DNA of 64,000 bases, from NCBI RefSeq assembly GCF_002836975.1, contig NZ_NIJK01000049.1, positions 300 through 64,299 of the forward strand, in the 5' to 3' direction. Below the pieces are notes generated by a model. It was given only the letters and a program-made list of their open reading frames with translations, was not told the origin of the DNA and did no database searches. Position numbers and translations under genes: made by a program. This DNA comes from Shewanella indica. Its GTDB lineage: Bacteria > Pseudomonadota > Gammaproteobacteria > Enterobacterales > Shewanellaceae. This document shows, piece after piece, positions 53,140 through 61,974 of the stretch. Every line of letters begins with the position of its first letter. Position 1 is the first letter of the stretch.

Positions 53140-53823
53140 TTACAGGGGCTTAATGTTCAGTTTTAAATCGGCCTGCGGCATGTTCAAGGTCACTTCCGCA
53201 TGCCAAATGTTGGGGCTGGAGTAACTTATCCGCATCAGCTCGCGATTGTCATTGCTCAGCAATACCCGGCACAGGACGGCGGCGCAATCTTCCAGTTTCA
53301 CCCTGGCGCCATCCAGATAAGCGTTCAGCTTTTCCTCCGGCCAATAGATGAGTTGCAGCAAGGCCAGCAGATATTCTGCTTTAAACTCATTGCCGAGCAG
53401 CACACTCTGCTCGCTGGTCAGTGTATGTCCATCGTAGATCAAGGTAAACAGTGCTTGGCCAAGAGGTGCAAGCCCCACCACAGTCATCTGCTGCGGCTGC
53501 AGTTCCAGTTGGCTGATAAGCTCATGGCTCTGCTCCCCTCGTTGCAGCCGCACCTGCTGGCTGAGACTGAGCGTTTGCTCCAAAGTTTGAGTTTGAACCG
53601 AGTCACTGCCCTGGGGCTCATCTGGCTGCTTTGAGCCTTTGGTAGCCTTGGTATCAGAGGTTTGTCCCTTGGGCGCGGCTTGGTTCAGCGGCAGCGGCGC
53701 CAGACAATAACTGACATCCTTTGCCAGGGCAACGCAGGTTTGGCGATACAATAGCTGGCTGCAGCCACTCAGGCCAACCAGCACAGTGGCAAGCAGCAGC
53801 AAGCGGGTGACAGCGGCTGTCAT
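53140..53823 (-). CDS. DUF3261 lipoprotein, aryl polyene cluster (ApeN position)
   Basis: A 227-residue lipoprotein. The signal ends LVGLSGC with lipidated Cys21. A low-complexity charged linker (about residues 50-75, with GQTSDTKATKGSKQPDEPQG) precedes a beta-rich domain with LVGLAPLGQALFTLIYDG and a C-terminal MPQADLKLNIKPL. DUF3261 proteins occur in aryl polyene clusters and are thought to help place the pigment lipid in the outer membrane together with the LolA-like protein and the MMPL exporter. Overlaps the flavoprotein gene by four bases. Confidence 0.85.
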   Translation of the reverse strand: MTAAVTRLLLLATVLVGLSGCSQLLYRQTCVALAKDVSYCLAPLPLNQAAPKGQTSDTKATKGSKQPDEPQGSDSVQTQTLEQTLSLSQQVRLQRGEQSHELISQLELQPQQMTVVGLAPLGQALFTLIYDGHTLTSEQSVLLGNEFKAEYLLALLQLIYWPEEKLNAYLDGARVKLEDCAAVLCRVLLSNDNRELMRISYSSPNIWHAEVTLNMPQADLKLNIKPL

Positions 53824-55076
53824 AAGGCTTCCTCGACAGCGTCGCGGCAGAGGTTCACCACCAGATCCAATCTGCGCCGGGATTCACTGACAAAGGGGTT
53901 GTTGCTGTCCCAGGCGTAGCCCGCCAGGATAGAGCAGATCATCTGTTTTATTTTCGGGTTGGCGTCTTCAAAGAAGATCACCTCCTGGAATCTGCCGTCA
54001 TACCAGGCTTCCACATAGGTGCGGAAGGTGTTGACCCCCAGCATCAAGGGCTCGGCATAATCCTGCTGCCAGTCTACCGCTTCACCCTTGAACTGGCGTA
54101 CCAGACAATCACAGGCCAGACTGGCCGAGTGCATGGCTATGGTCACCCCGGAGGAGAATACCGGGTCGAGAAACTCACCGGCATTGCCCAGCAGGGCAAA
54201 CTTGTTGCTGGCCAGGGTGCTGACATTGGCCGAATAGCCCTTCAAGCTGGCACAGTCGCGGATCACTCTGGCGTCCTTAAGCAGCGCTTCCAGCCCTGGC
54301 TCTTCATTGACTATGGTACGCAGTTGCTGCTCCAGGCTGCCTTCGAGTCTTGCCAGCAGATGCGGTTCGGCCACCACTCCCAGCGAACAGGTGCCGTTAC
54401 TGAAGGGGATCAACCAATACCAGATATCCTTGTTGCGCGGATGCACGCTGATAAGGATCTTGTTACGGTCAAACTCCGGGTCGCTGATATTGTCCTCAAT
54501 ATGGGTAAAGATGGCTGAGCGGGCCGGCAGGCTGGAGGGGCATTCCAGCTGCAGCAATCTTGGCAGCACCCGGCCAAAGCCGCTGGCATCCAGCAGATAT
54601 TTGGCCTGCACTGAATAGACTCGTCCATTTTCGTCTGCCACTGTCAGTCGTGGCTCTGCGCTGAGATCCACCGCGGTGACTGTCTGGCCATAACGTATCT
54701 CTACCCCTTGGTTACTGGCGGTGTCGGCCAGCAGCTTGTCGAACTGGCCTCGGGGAACCTGAAAGGTGGTGCCGGGGCCCGGGGTAAACTTGTCACTGAA
54801 ATCAAAGGTGGTGTAGCGGCCGTTGCGCCGAAAGGCGGCGCCGTTTTTAAACTGAAACCCGGCCTCGGCCACGGCTTCTGTCATCCCAGCTTGCTCCAGC
54901 ACTGTCATGCAGCAGGGCAGCAGGCTCTCTCCGATGGAAAAGCGTGGAAATTGGGCCCGCTCCAGCACCAGGGCATCTACTCCTTGTTGTTTCAGCAGGC
55001 TGGCCGCGACCGAGCCGGATGGCCCGGCACCGATAATTACTACATCGACTTGTTCCACGGCATTGGCAGTGTTCAC
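53820..55076 (-). CDS. FAD-dependent oxidoreductase with halogenase signature
   Basis: A 418-residue flavoprotein. GAGPSG at residues 16-21 binds FAD and FSIGESLLP at 46-54 is a block conserved in flavin-dependent halogenases. Residues 219-224 read WYWLIP, exactly the WxWxIP halogenase motif, and K77 in FQFKNGAAF is at the place where halogenases of phenolic or carrier-bound substrates have their catalytic lysine. Relatives in pigment clusters are often called tryptophan halogenase-like, and many have unproven activity; hydroxylation or desaturation is an alternative. Start is GTG 55076. It sits between the MMPL exporter and DUF3261 genes, overlapping each by four bases, an extra gene relative to the basic ape set. 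Confidence 0.82.
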   Translation of the reverse strand: MNTANAVEQVDVVIIGAGPSGSVAASLLKQQGVDALVLERAQFPRFSIGESLLPCCMTVLEQAGMTEAVAEAGFQFKNGAAFRRNGRYTTFDFSDKFTPGPGTTFQVPRGQFDKLLADTASNQGVEIRYGQTVTAVDLSAEPRLTVADENGRVYSVQAKYLLDASGFGRVLPRLLQLECPSSLPARSAIFTHIEDNISDPEFDRNKILISVHPRNKDIWYWLIPFSNGTCSLGVVAEPHLLARLEGSLEQQLRTIVNEEPGLEALLKDARVIRDCASLKGYSANVSTLASNKFALLGNAGEFLDPVFSSGVTIAMHSASLACDCLVRQFKGEAVDWQQDYAEPLMLGVNTFRTYVEAWYDGRFQEVIFFEDANPKIKQMICSILAGYAWDSNNPFVSESRRRLDLVVNLCRDAVEEAL

Positions 55077-57430
55077 TTTGCATTCCTTGTAAGAGTTGAG
55101 GTTAGGGGAGCGAGTAACAGGGTAAAACCTATGCCCAGCGCCAGGGTTATGCCAAAGGCGGCAATGGCATAGGTGTCACTCAAAGCCAGCAGGCCAAAGG
55201 CCAGCAGGGTGGAGGCGGCAGACATCAGCACCGCCAACATCACGCCACTGGGATGCTGTTTGGCTTCGGCAAAAAACAGGCTGTAGTCCACGCCTATGCC
55301 GAACACCAACACCAATGCCAGGGCATGAAATAGGGTCAAGCCGCTGCCGAGCCAGCCAAGGGCGCCCAGAGTCAGAATTGCCGCCAGAGTCGGCACCAGC
55401 GCCACCCAAAGGCCGCGGCGCAAACCAAAGCGCCAGCTGAAAATCACCGCCGCCAACAGCAGTGCCAGCGCCAGCATCATCAGGGTCAATTGACGGTATT
55501 TGGCCATCAGTGCCGAGATATCGGCGACCTTGTCGACCAACTGCACGCCCGGGGGGCTGCTTGCCAGCTGCTTGAGGGCGTCGAGGTCGTGGATGCCACC
55601 GAGCAGCACTATGGCGGCGTGAGCCGATATTCCGTCAGTGGGGGCGAGGTAGAGGTCACTCAGCCATGAGGATTTAGCCCCTTCACTGGCGAGCCAGTCT
55701 GTGGCCGAGAGTGGTTGGAATTCGGCCCATTGCCTCGAGAGCGGCCCGGCCAACTCGGCATTCAGCCCCAGGGTGTCCAAAACTGTATTTGTTTGGCGAT
55801 AGATAAGCCCCTGCAGCTGATGATCTTGCTGTTGGCGTTTGATACTTGGCAAATAGCGGGCGATATTCACGCTGTTGCCGAGTTTGCCTTCAGCAATTAA
55901 ACGCTCGAGCCCGGGCGCCAGCTGTTCGAGACGCTGCAGCATCTCCTCGGCGCTGTCACCCCGGACCAGCAGGAACTGATTGTCCGTGCCGCCACTCAGC
56001 AGTTGCCTGAGAGCATTTTCCGGCTCGCTGACCGCTGGTGGGCTGCTCTGTAGTGCCCGGATATCATCGTTGGCCTTGAGGTCAATGCCGCCAAACAGCA
56101 GCAGTAACCCCAGTGGTACTAGGATTAACAGGCTACTGCGCCGACCGAGAGCTTGCCAGAGATTCAGCAAGCGTCCAGCCAGCGCCAGGCGGCTGTCTCC
56201 GGCAAGCAAAGGGCTGGAGGCTATGGCCGGATACGCCAGCAGCAGTGTCAGCCAGGTGAAAATCAGCCCGCTGGCACAAAACACGGCCACCTGTTGCATG
56301 CCGGGAAAAGGCGCCAGGCCTATGCCCAGGTAAGCGCCGACACTGGTGATCAAGGCCAGGGTCACGGCCGGGAATATCAGGCCAATCACCTGCCTGGGAG
56401 AAGCCTTGGGATGTTGCAAGCGCTCGCAGTAGAAGTGAAAGCTGTAGTCGATGGCGATACCGATAAGGCTGGTGCCGAACACCAGAGTCAGCAGATGCAG
56501 TTCGCCAAACAGTGTCAGGGTAGTGACCGTCGCCGCCAGGAATCCGCTGCCCAGGGTGAGCAGTGCCACCGTCAGCGGCATCAAGGAGCGAAACGCCAGC
56601 AGCACCAGCAGGATCACTCCAAGCAGGGAGACTAATCCGATACGGTTGATCTCGCTCTTGGCCGATTCTGTGGCGGCCGCGGCATGAAACAGGGCGCCGG
56701 CCTTGAGCACTCGAGTATCTTGCGGCAGAGGCGCCAAGGCCTGCTCCAGCGCCTTGAGCTGGATTGCCTGTTGCTGCGGGTTAAAGGCGCTGCCTATGCC
56801 CTCGGCCATCACTATGGCTGCATACTGGCCTTGCGGCGTTGGCGCTAACAGTATGCCATCTGCCTGGATGAGACTGCGGCCCTCGGCCAGCGACTTGAGC
56901 CAGTCGGGGAACAGCAACAGCGGATCTTCGGCAATCAGGTCGCTGCCGGCGGCGCCAAAGGCGCTGTAGAGCTGTTGCTGCGCGTTTTGAATCAGAGTGG
57001 TTAATTCACCGCTACTGAGTTGCTGCCTCTGGCTGTCACTGAGCAGCCCCATGCGATAGGGGAAATAGAAACGCCCCAGGGCGCTGAAATTGTCGGTCTC
57101 GGCGCTGCGCACTCTCTTAAAGGCGTTTTGCTCCTTTTTCAGCGCACTTTGCAGCTGTTTGCCGGCGTCGATCGCCTGAGGCTTATTCTTGGCAATCAGG
57201 CCGATATACACTTGATTGCCGAGCTTCTGCTCCATGCGTTTCAGCGCCGCTTCGGCGAGCGGATCTTCCTGCACCTTGGGCAGCATGGCGAGAATGTCGC
57301 TCTGAATACGGCCGCCCTGTTGCCACTGCCAGACGCCAAGCAGAATAAGCAGCGTCAGCAGCCCCAGCCACAACAGCAGGCCAACCGGCGCCGAGAGCCC
57401 GGGACGAGAGCGCTCAGGGCGAGGCGACAT
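55073..57430 (-). CDS. MMPL/RND-type exporter, aryl polyene cluster (ApeM position)
   Basis: A 785-residue inner membrane transporter with twelve predicted helices in two MMPL halves; large periplasmic loops lie at about residues 45-260 and 450-640. The helix 4 region of each half carries the RND-type pattern (GTSLIGIAIDYSFHFYCE and VFGIGVDYSLFFAEAKQ), with the proton-relay Asp. Such exporters move the pigment lipid out of the inner membrane. The ATG shares one base with the stop of the LolA-like gene. Confidence 0.9.
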   Translation of the reverse strand: MSPRPERSRPGLSAPVGLLLWLGLLTLLILLGVWQWQQGGRIQSDILAMLPKVQEDPLAEAALKRMEQKLGNQVYIGLIAKNKPQAIDAGKQLQSALKKEQNAFKRVRSAETDNFSALGRFYFPYRMGLLSDSQRQQLSSGELTTLIQNAQQQLYSAFGAAGSDLIAEDPLLLFPDWLKSLAEGRSLIQADGILLAPTPQGQYAAIVMAEGIGSAFNPQQQAIQLKALEQALAPLPQDTRVLKAGALFHAAAATESAKSEINRIGLVSLLGVILLVLLAFRSLMPLTVALLTLGSGFLAATVTTLTLFGELHLLTLVFGTSLIGIAIDYSFHFYCERLQHPKASPRQVIGLIFPAVTLALITSVGAYLGIGLAPFPGMQQVAVFCASGLIFTWLTLLLAYPAIASSPLLAGDSRLALAGRLLNLWQALGRRSSLLILVPLGLLLLFGGIDLKANDDIRALQSSPPAVSEPENALRQLLSGGTDNQFLLVRGDSAEEMLQRLEQLAPGLERLIAEGKLGNSVNIARYLPSIKRQQQDHQLQGLIYRQTNTVLDTLGLNAELAGPLSRQWAEFQPLSATDWLASEGAKSSWLSDLYLAPTDGISAHAAIVLLGGIHDLDALKQLASSPPGVQLVDKVADISALMAKYRQLTLMMLALALLLAAVIFSWRFGLRRGLWVALVPTLAAILTLGALGWLGSGLTLFHALALVLVFGIGVDYSLFFAEAKQHPSGVMLAVLMSAASTLLAFGLLALSDTYAIAAFGITLALGIGFTLLLAPLTSTLTRNAK

Positions 57431-58281
57431 CAGGGGGCCACCTCGGGAAAGAAGCGAGCGTGCTCGCTGTCATTGAGTGGTGATTTATCCAGTTCAGAGA
57501 AGAATATCTGGCTGATATCGCCGTTCTTGGCCAGCAGGGTCAGAGATTCGAGATCCTTATTGCCTTCGAGCACCATTTGCGGCAGCAGAGCCGCCATTGT
57601 CTGCTCCTTGGCCTTGAGTCCCAGTTGCCAATGACCCGCTTGGTCATTGAGCAGATAGAGTTCAAACCCTTGGCTCAATGCCTGAATATCACCGGAGAGC
57701 AAGGATTGCATCATGCGCGGCAGCATTTCAGCCATGGCCGCCGGGCCGGTATCGGCCTTGGTGACACTGAGCTTGCCTTGGCTGTCCTGCTGGATAAGCT
57801 CGCCCTGTTTCAGCAGCAAGAGGTTGTCAAAGGGAGTCTGCTGCTGCCAGAGCATGCCCAGCTCTCGCTGAAACAGAAATTCGCCGCTGCTGCGAAGTGG
57901 TTGTTTCAGCACCCTGAGCCAGCGCACCTGTTCAAACTGGCCTCGGCTGCTGTCGCTGAGGGCCATCTTAGTGCTTAACTGTTGCAGAGCCTGCTCTGTG
58001 GCGGCCTTGGCAAAGAGTTTGTCGAATGCCTGCGCCTCCGGCCTGATTTTCCCCTTGGCTTCGGCGGCCTGCACTGCCACCGGCTCTGTCTGAGTGTTAT
58101 CCGCCGCCACTTTTGCCAATGCCATAGTGGCTGGCGCCATTTCTCCTAATGCCATAGTGGCTGGCGCCACTTCCCCTAAAGCCATGTTGCTGCAAGCGGC
58201 GCCAAACCAAAACAGTCCCAGCAGCCCAAGCAGTAAGGCGGGCTGCCGAGTGAGCCGAAAGCCGAAGGCTGAAGGTTTCAT
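57430..58281 (-). CDS. LolA-like outer membrane carrier protein, aryl polyene cluster (ApeL position)
   Basis: A 283-residue exported protein. The leader is hydrophobic (LLLGLLGLFWFGAAC) and the cysteine after GAA could be a weak lipobox. Residues about 35-65 consist of tandem MALGEVAPAT-like units encoded by a 30-bp repeat. The rest resembles LolA (LRVLKQPLRSSGEFLFQRELGMLWQQ, TPFDNLLLLKQGEL), periplasmic carriers of lipids. ATG 58281 is used: GAGG precedes it and it overlaps the thioesterase stop by four bases. Confidence 0.85.
   Translation of the reverse strand: MKPSAFGFRLTRQPALLLGLLGLFWFGAACSNMALGEVAPATMALGEMAPATMALAKVAADNTQTEPVAVQAAEAKGKIRPEAQAFDKLFAKAATEQALQQLSTKMALSDSSRGQFEQVRWLRVLKQPLRSSGEFLFQRELGMLWQQQTPFDNLLLLKQGELIQQDSQGKLSVTKADTGPAAMAEMLPRMMQSLLSGDIQALSQGFELYLLNDQAGHWQLGLKAKEQTMAALLPQMVLEGNKDLESLTLLAKNGDISQIFFSELDKSPLNDSEHARFFPEVAP
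58118..58185. repeat. Tandem repeat, 30-bp unit, inside the LolA-like gene
   Basis: The unit AATGCCATAGTGGCTGGCGC plus ten more bases is present at 58118-58147 and 58148-58177 with two differences, and the start of a third unit follows. The period is a multiple of three, so copy changes keep the frame. Confidence 0.9.
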
Positions 58282-58715
58282 GGCTTGGCCTCGGCGGTCG
58301 CGATAAAGGGCGTCAGGCGCTCGCGGAACACCGGCGGGGTCACCAAGCACAGTTCCTGAGTCTGCATATCCACCGCGGCCTGTATGGTGTAGCCTTTGGT
58401 GAGGCGCTCACCGCTGGCGGCGTCGCAAATCTGGTAGTTGATCTTCAGCCGATTTTCCCACTCAACCAAGGCGGCACTCACCCGGATCTTCTGCTCGAAA
58501 CGGCTGGGTTTGACGTATTTCAGCTGCAGATCCACTATCGGCCAGGCGTAACCCGACTCCTGCATCCGCCGGTAGCCGTAGCCGAACTTGTCCAGTAGCT
58601 TGCAGCGGGCTATTTCAAAATAACGCAGATAGTTGCCGTGCCAGGTAATGCCCATGGAATCGACATCGTGGAAGGGGATCTCCAGCTCTATTTCAGTGCT
58701 GAGGATGGCTTTCAT
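58278..58715 (-). CDS. Acyl-CoA/ACP thioesterase, 4HBT family, aryl polyene cluster (ApeK position)
   Basis: A 145-residue hotdog thioesterase. EIPFHDVDSMGITWHGNYLRYFEIAR contains the HDVDxxGxxxHxxY-type motif of the 4-hydroxybenzoyl-CoA thioesterase family, with the catalytic aspartate in DVDSMG. It would release or transfer acyl chains in the pathway. GGAGGTG precedes ATG 58715; it overlaps the ammonia-lyase stop by four bases and the LolA-like start by four bases. Confidence 0.9.
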   Translation of the reverse strand: MKAILSTEIELEIPFHDVDSMGITWHGNYLRYFEIARCKLLDKFGYGYRRMQESGYAWPIVDLQLKYVKPSRFEQKIRVSAALVEWENRLKINYQICDAASGERLTKGYTIQAAVDMQTQELCLVTPPVFRERLTPFIATAEAKP

Positions 58716-60265
58716 CGGCACACCTCCCACTCCCCGGCTTGGATCTTGGCCAGGGTTTGCCGCAACAAGGCTTCCAGCGGCCTGTCTTCAATCAAGAGTT
58801 CAAAGTCGGCTTCCAGCTGCGCCAGGGTGGTAGCTACTGACTCGGTCAGCGACTCCCGTTCCAGTTCACCGGCGAGCAGGCGCAGGCGGATCCCCTGACT
58901 CATGGCCAGCAGTGCGGCGGCGGCCACCTGCTCGGTCAGTTCCAACACCCGCAGGGCGTCACGGGCGGCAATGGTGCCCATGCTGACCTTGTCCTGGTTG
59001 TGGCACTCGGTAGAGCGAGAGAACACGCTGGCGGGCATAGTGTGTTTCAGCGCCTCGGCGGTCCAGGCCGAGCAACCTATCTGCACTGCCTTGAAACCGT
59101 GGTTGATGGGGCGGCGCTCGCCCTGGCTGGCCGACAGGTTGGCCGGCAGGCCGTTGTTGAATTTGGGATCCATCACCAGAGCCATCTGCCTGTCCAGCAG
59201 ATCCGCCAAATTGGCCACCGCATTCTTGAGGCTGTCCATGGCAAAGGCGATATGGCCGCCATAGAAGTGGCCGCCGTGGAGAATATGTTCCCCCTCGCCG
59301 TCGACTATCGGGTTGTCATTGGCGCTGTTGAGTTCGGTCTCGATAAACTGGCGCATAAAGGGCAGGGCATCGGCCAAGACCCCGATAATGTGCGGCGCAC
59401 AGCGAATCGAATATCTGTCCTGTAGTCGGTCAGAATTGCGTGGGTGCTCGTGGTGGTTGAGGTCTTCACGGATCCAGGCCGCGACCTGGTTCTGCCCCGG
59501 GTGCGGCTTGGCGGCAAACAGTATCTCGTCGAAATGGTTGGAGTTGCCCTTGAGTGTCAGTGAGGCCATGGCGGTAATGCGGGCGCACAGGCGGCTCAGG
59601 TACTCGGCCCTGTCATATGCCAGACAAGCCAGCGCCGTCATCACGGCGGTGCCGTTCATCAGTGCCAGGCCCTCTTTGGGCCTGAGCTTGAGGGCGCTGA
59701 TCCCAAGTTCGGCGTAGACTTCGCTGGTGGCGCGGCGCTGTCCTTGATAGAAGACCTCCCGCTCGCCAACCAGTACGGCGGCCAGATAAGACAGTGGCGT
59801 GAGATCGCCGCTGGCACCCACAGAGCCTTCCTCCGGGATCACCGGCACTATGTTGAGATTCAGCAGCAGGGCTATACGCTCCAGCAGCTCATAGCTGACA
59901 CCTGACTTACCCACGGCCAGTGAGTTGAGGCGACAGGCCATCACGGCTCTGGCCTGGGGGATCTCCAGCACCTTGCCCATACCGCAGCCATGGAAGCGCG
60001 ACAGATGCAGCGGCAACTCGTGTACCAGATCCGGGCCGACATTGACGGTACAGGAATCGCCATAGCCTGTGGTGACCCCATAGACCACGCCTTCTTCATG
60101 GAGCAGGCTGTCGATAAAGCGGGCGCCGCGCTGGATATAGTCACGGTACTCTGCACTGGCGTTGAGGGTCACCGGCGCTCCTTTGGCGATGGCGACCACC
60201 TGTTCCAGTGTCAGTGATGTTTGGCCGAAGCCGACCGTCTTGGTGGCCTTAACTGTTGCGCTCAT
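58712..60265 (-). CDS. Aromatic amino acid ammonia-lyase (HAL/PAL/TAL family)
   Basis: A 517-residue MIO-dependent lyase. A151-S152-G153 in SVGASGDLTPLSY form the MIO prosthetic group and Y63 in YGVTTGYGD is the catalytic tyrosine. It probably deaminates tyrosine or phenylalanine to the cinnamate-type starter of the aryl polyene. The selectivity pair is F91-H92 (LSRFHGCGMG), which differs from Ser-His of histidases, His-Leu of the Rhodobacter tyrosine lyase and Phe-Leu of plant-type phenylalanine lyases. Therefore it should not be called HutH histidase. Gene overlaps both neighbours by four bases and lies between the ApeJ and ApeK positions. Confidence 0.88.
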   Translation of the reverse strand: MSATVKATKTVGFGQTSLTLEQVVAIAKGAPVTLNASAEYRDYIQRGARFIDSLLHEEGVVYGVTTGYGDSCTVNVGPDLVHELPLHLSRFHGCGMGKVLEIPQARAVMACRLNSLAVGKSGVSYELLERIALLLNLNIVPVIPEEGSVGASGDLTPLSYLAAVLVGEREVFYQGQRRATSEVYAELGISALKLRPKEGLALMNGTAVMTALACLAYDRAEYLSRLCARITAMASLTLKGNSNHFDEILFAAKPHPGQNQVAAWIREDLNHHEHPRNSDRLQDRYSIRCAPHIIGVLADALPFMRQFIETELNSANDNPIVDGEGEHILHGGHFYGGHIAFAMDSLKNAVANLADLLDRQMALVMDPKFNNGLPANLSASQGERRPINHGFKAVQIGCSAWTAEALKHTMPASVFSRSTECHNQDKVSMGTIAARDALRVLELTEQVAAAALLAMSQGIRLRLLAGELERESLTESVATTLAQLEADFELLIEDRPLEALLRQTLAKIQAGEWEVCR

Positions 60266-61974
60266 GAATTGTCCTTGGGGCGGTCAGCAACTTGGTCCTG
60301 CCGCCAAAAATCGAAAAAGTTAAACCACTGCAGTGGTGCCTTGCGGGCAAAATGTTCCAGCCGCTGGGCATAGAGGCCTGCGGCCTGTTGCAGCCGCTGT
60401 TGCCGCTCGGCTCTCGGGCCTTTGAGGCTCTGCTCGAAGGGCTCGAGCCAGACCTTGTAGCCCTGCTGTTCCCGCAGGCAGAACATGGTGTAGATGGGGC
60501 AGTCCAGCAGACCGGCCAGAATAAAGGGGCCCTGGGGGAAGGGAGCCATTTCGCCGAGGAACGGCACTTTCACCGTGCGACCCGGGCTGTGGCTGGAGGT
60601 GCGATCGGCGGCAATCACCACCAATTCACCGGCCTCGACCTTGCTTTGCAACAACATGGAGGTGGCCGGGTTGAGTTCGGTGACCTGAAGTAAGTTGAGT
60701 TCACTGTCCGGGTTCAGCTGCTTGAGCACCCGGTTGAAGTTTTCGGCATTGCGGGTCATCACCATCACATTGACCTTCACCTTGCGCTGGTGAATAGAGA
60801 TGGCGCGGCACAGCTCGATATTGCCAAGGTGGGACACCAGCAACACGGCTCCCTGGCCGCTTTGTAACTGCTCGGCCAACTGTTGACGGTCGCTGAACTC
60901 CACCTGCTGCAAGCGAATGCGATCGCACCAGGCATCGATGCGATCCAGCGCGGCATTGCCGAAGCCGAAGAAGTGGCGCAGGCTGTCGCGCCAAGTCACC
61001 GGCTGACCGAGGCTCGGGTGCTGTGGCTCCAGTGCCTGTACCCGCTTTAGAAACGCTTGTGACGCCTCGCGGGCCTGTCGCCCCGTGATAAAGAAATAGC
61101 AGATCACCGGGTACATGATTGCCCGCGCCAGCCAGTGGCCGCCGAAACGATAGCTTTCGGCCAGCAGCTTGATACCCCAGTAGCTGCCCCGCTCCTTGAC
61201 GTTGGACCAATGAGCGTCTTGGGGGTTGTCTTGTGCCGCTTGGGTTGGCCCCAGTTTCTGCCCCTTGAGCTTGCGCCACAGCATGGAGAAAAACAGCCTG
61301 CTGTGCAGCTTGCTGATCCGCACATTGTCGGCCAGCCCCTGAAAATGGCTGCTGCCGTCTTCCGGGTAGATCACCTTGGTGGGGATATGCTCTATGGCAA
61401 CACCGCGCCAGTAGAGACGCACCATGACTTCGATATCAAAGTCCATCCGCTCGCCGAGGGCTTCGCTGCGAAGCAGGGCTTCGGTGGCCGCCAATGGATA
61501 GATTCGAAAGCCGCACATGGAATCGCGGATATCCAGGCTCAGGGTCTCGACCCAGACCCAAAAATGGGTCAGGTAACGGCCGTAGAGCCGACCCTTGGGC
61601 ACGGAATCATCATATTGCGGCAGGCCGGAGATCAGCGCCTTGGGGTTGAGCTGCGCCCTGGCGATTAGCGCCGGAATATCTTCCAGATTATGTTGGCCGT
61701 CGGCGTCTACCTGTAGGCCATGGGAAAAACCCGCAGCCCAAGCGGCGCGCAGGCCTGTCATCACGGCGGCGCCCTTGCCGCGGTTGTAAGGGTGATGCAG
61801 CAGGCTGACCCAGTCGCTGTGTTGTTCGGCCAACTGTTGCAACAGATAGCGGGTTTCATCGTCGCTGCCGTCGTTGATCAAAAAGCAGGGCAGCCCCAGC
61901 GGTTTGAGGGCTTCCAGCGTCGCAGCGATATGGCCCCTGTGGTTGTAATTGGGGATGATCAGCGCCAGCTTCAT
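60262..61974 (-). CDS. Glycosyltransferase/acyltransferase fusion, aryl polyene cluster (ApeJ position)
   Basis: A 570-residue two-domain enzyme. Residues 1-240 are a GT2 glycosyltransferase (IIPNYNHRGHIAATLEAL, the DADGQHN metal motif near residue 92, DSMCGFRIYP near 156). Residues about 285-560 are an LpxL-like acyltransferase with H-x4-E in SHLGNIELCR near residue 377 and AADRTSSHSPGR. The fusion probably builds the sugar/lipid anchor of the aryl polyene. Overlaps by four bases with the genes on both sides. Confidence 0.9.
   Translation of the reverse strand: MKLALIIPNYNHRGHIAATLEALKPLGLPCFLINDGSDDETRYLLQQLAEQHSDWVSLLHHPYNRGKGAAVMTGLRAAWAAGFSHGLQVDADGQHNLEDIPALIARAQLNPKALISGLPQYDDSVPKGRLYGRYLTHFWVWVETLSLDIRDSMCGFRIYPLAATEALLRSEALGERMDFDIEVMVRLYWRGVAIEHIPTKVIYPEDGSSHFQGLADNVRISKLHSRLFFSMLWRKLKGQKLGPTQAAQDNPQDAHWSNVKERGSYWGIKLLAESYRFGGHWLARAIMYPVICYFFITGRQAREASQAFLKRVQALEPQHPSLGQPVTWRDSLRHFFGFGNAALDRIDAWCDRIRLQQVEFSDRQQLAEQLQSGQGAVLLVSHLGNIELCRAISIHQRKVKVNVMVMTRNAENFNRVLKQLNPDSELNLLQVTELNPATSMLLQSKVEAGELVVIAADRTSSHSPGRTVKVPFLGEMAPFPQGPFILAGLLDCPIYTMFCLREQQGYKVWLEPFEQSLKGPRAERQQRLQQAAGLYAQRLEHFARKAPLQWFNFFDFWRQDQVADRPKDNS

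Noticed and set aside
58712..60265. Annotation as histidine ammonia-lyase HutH
   Set aside because: No hutU, hutI or hutG nearby, the selectivity pair is Phe-His rather than Ser-His, and the gene is embedded in a pigment operon.
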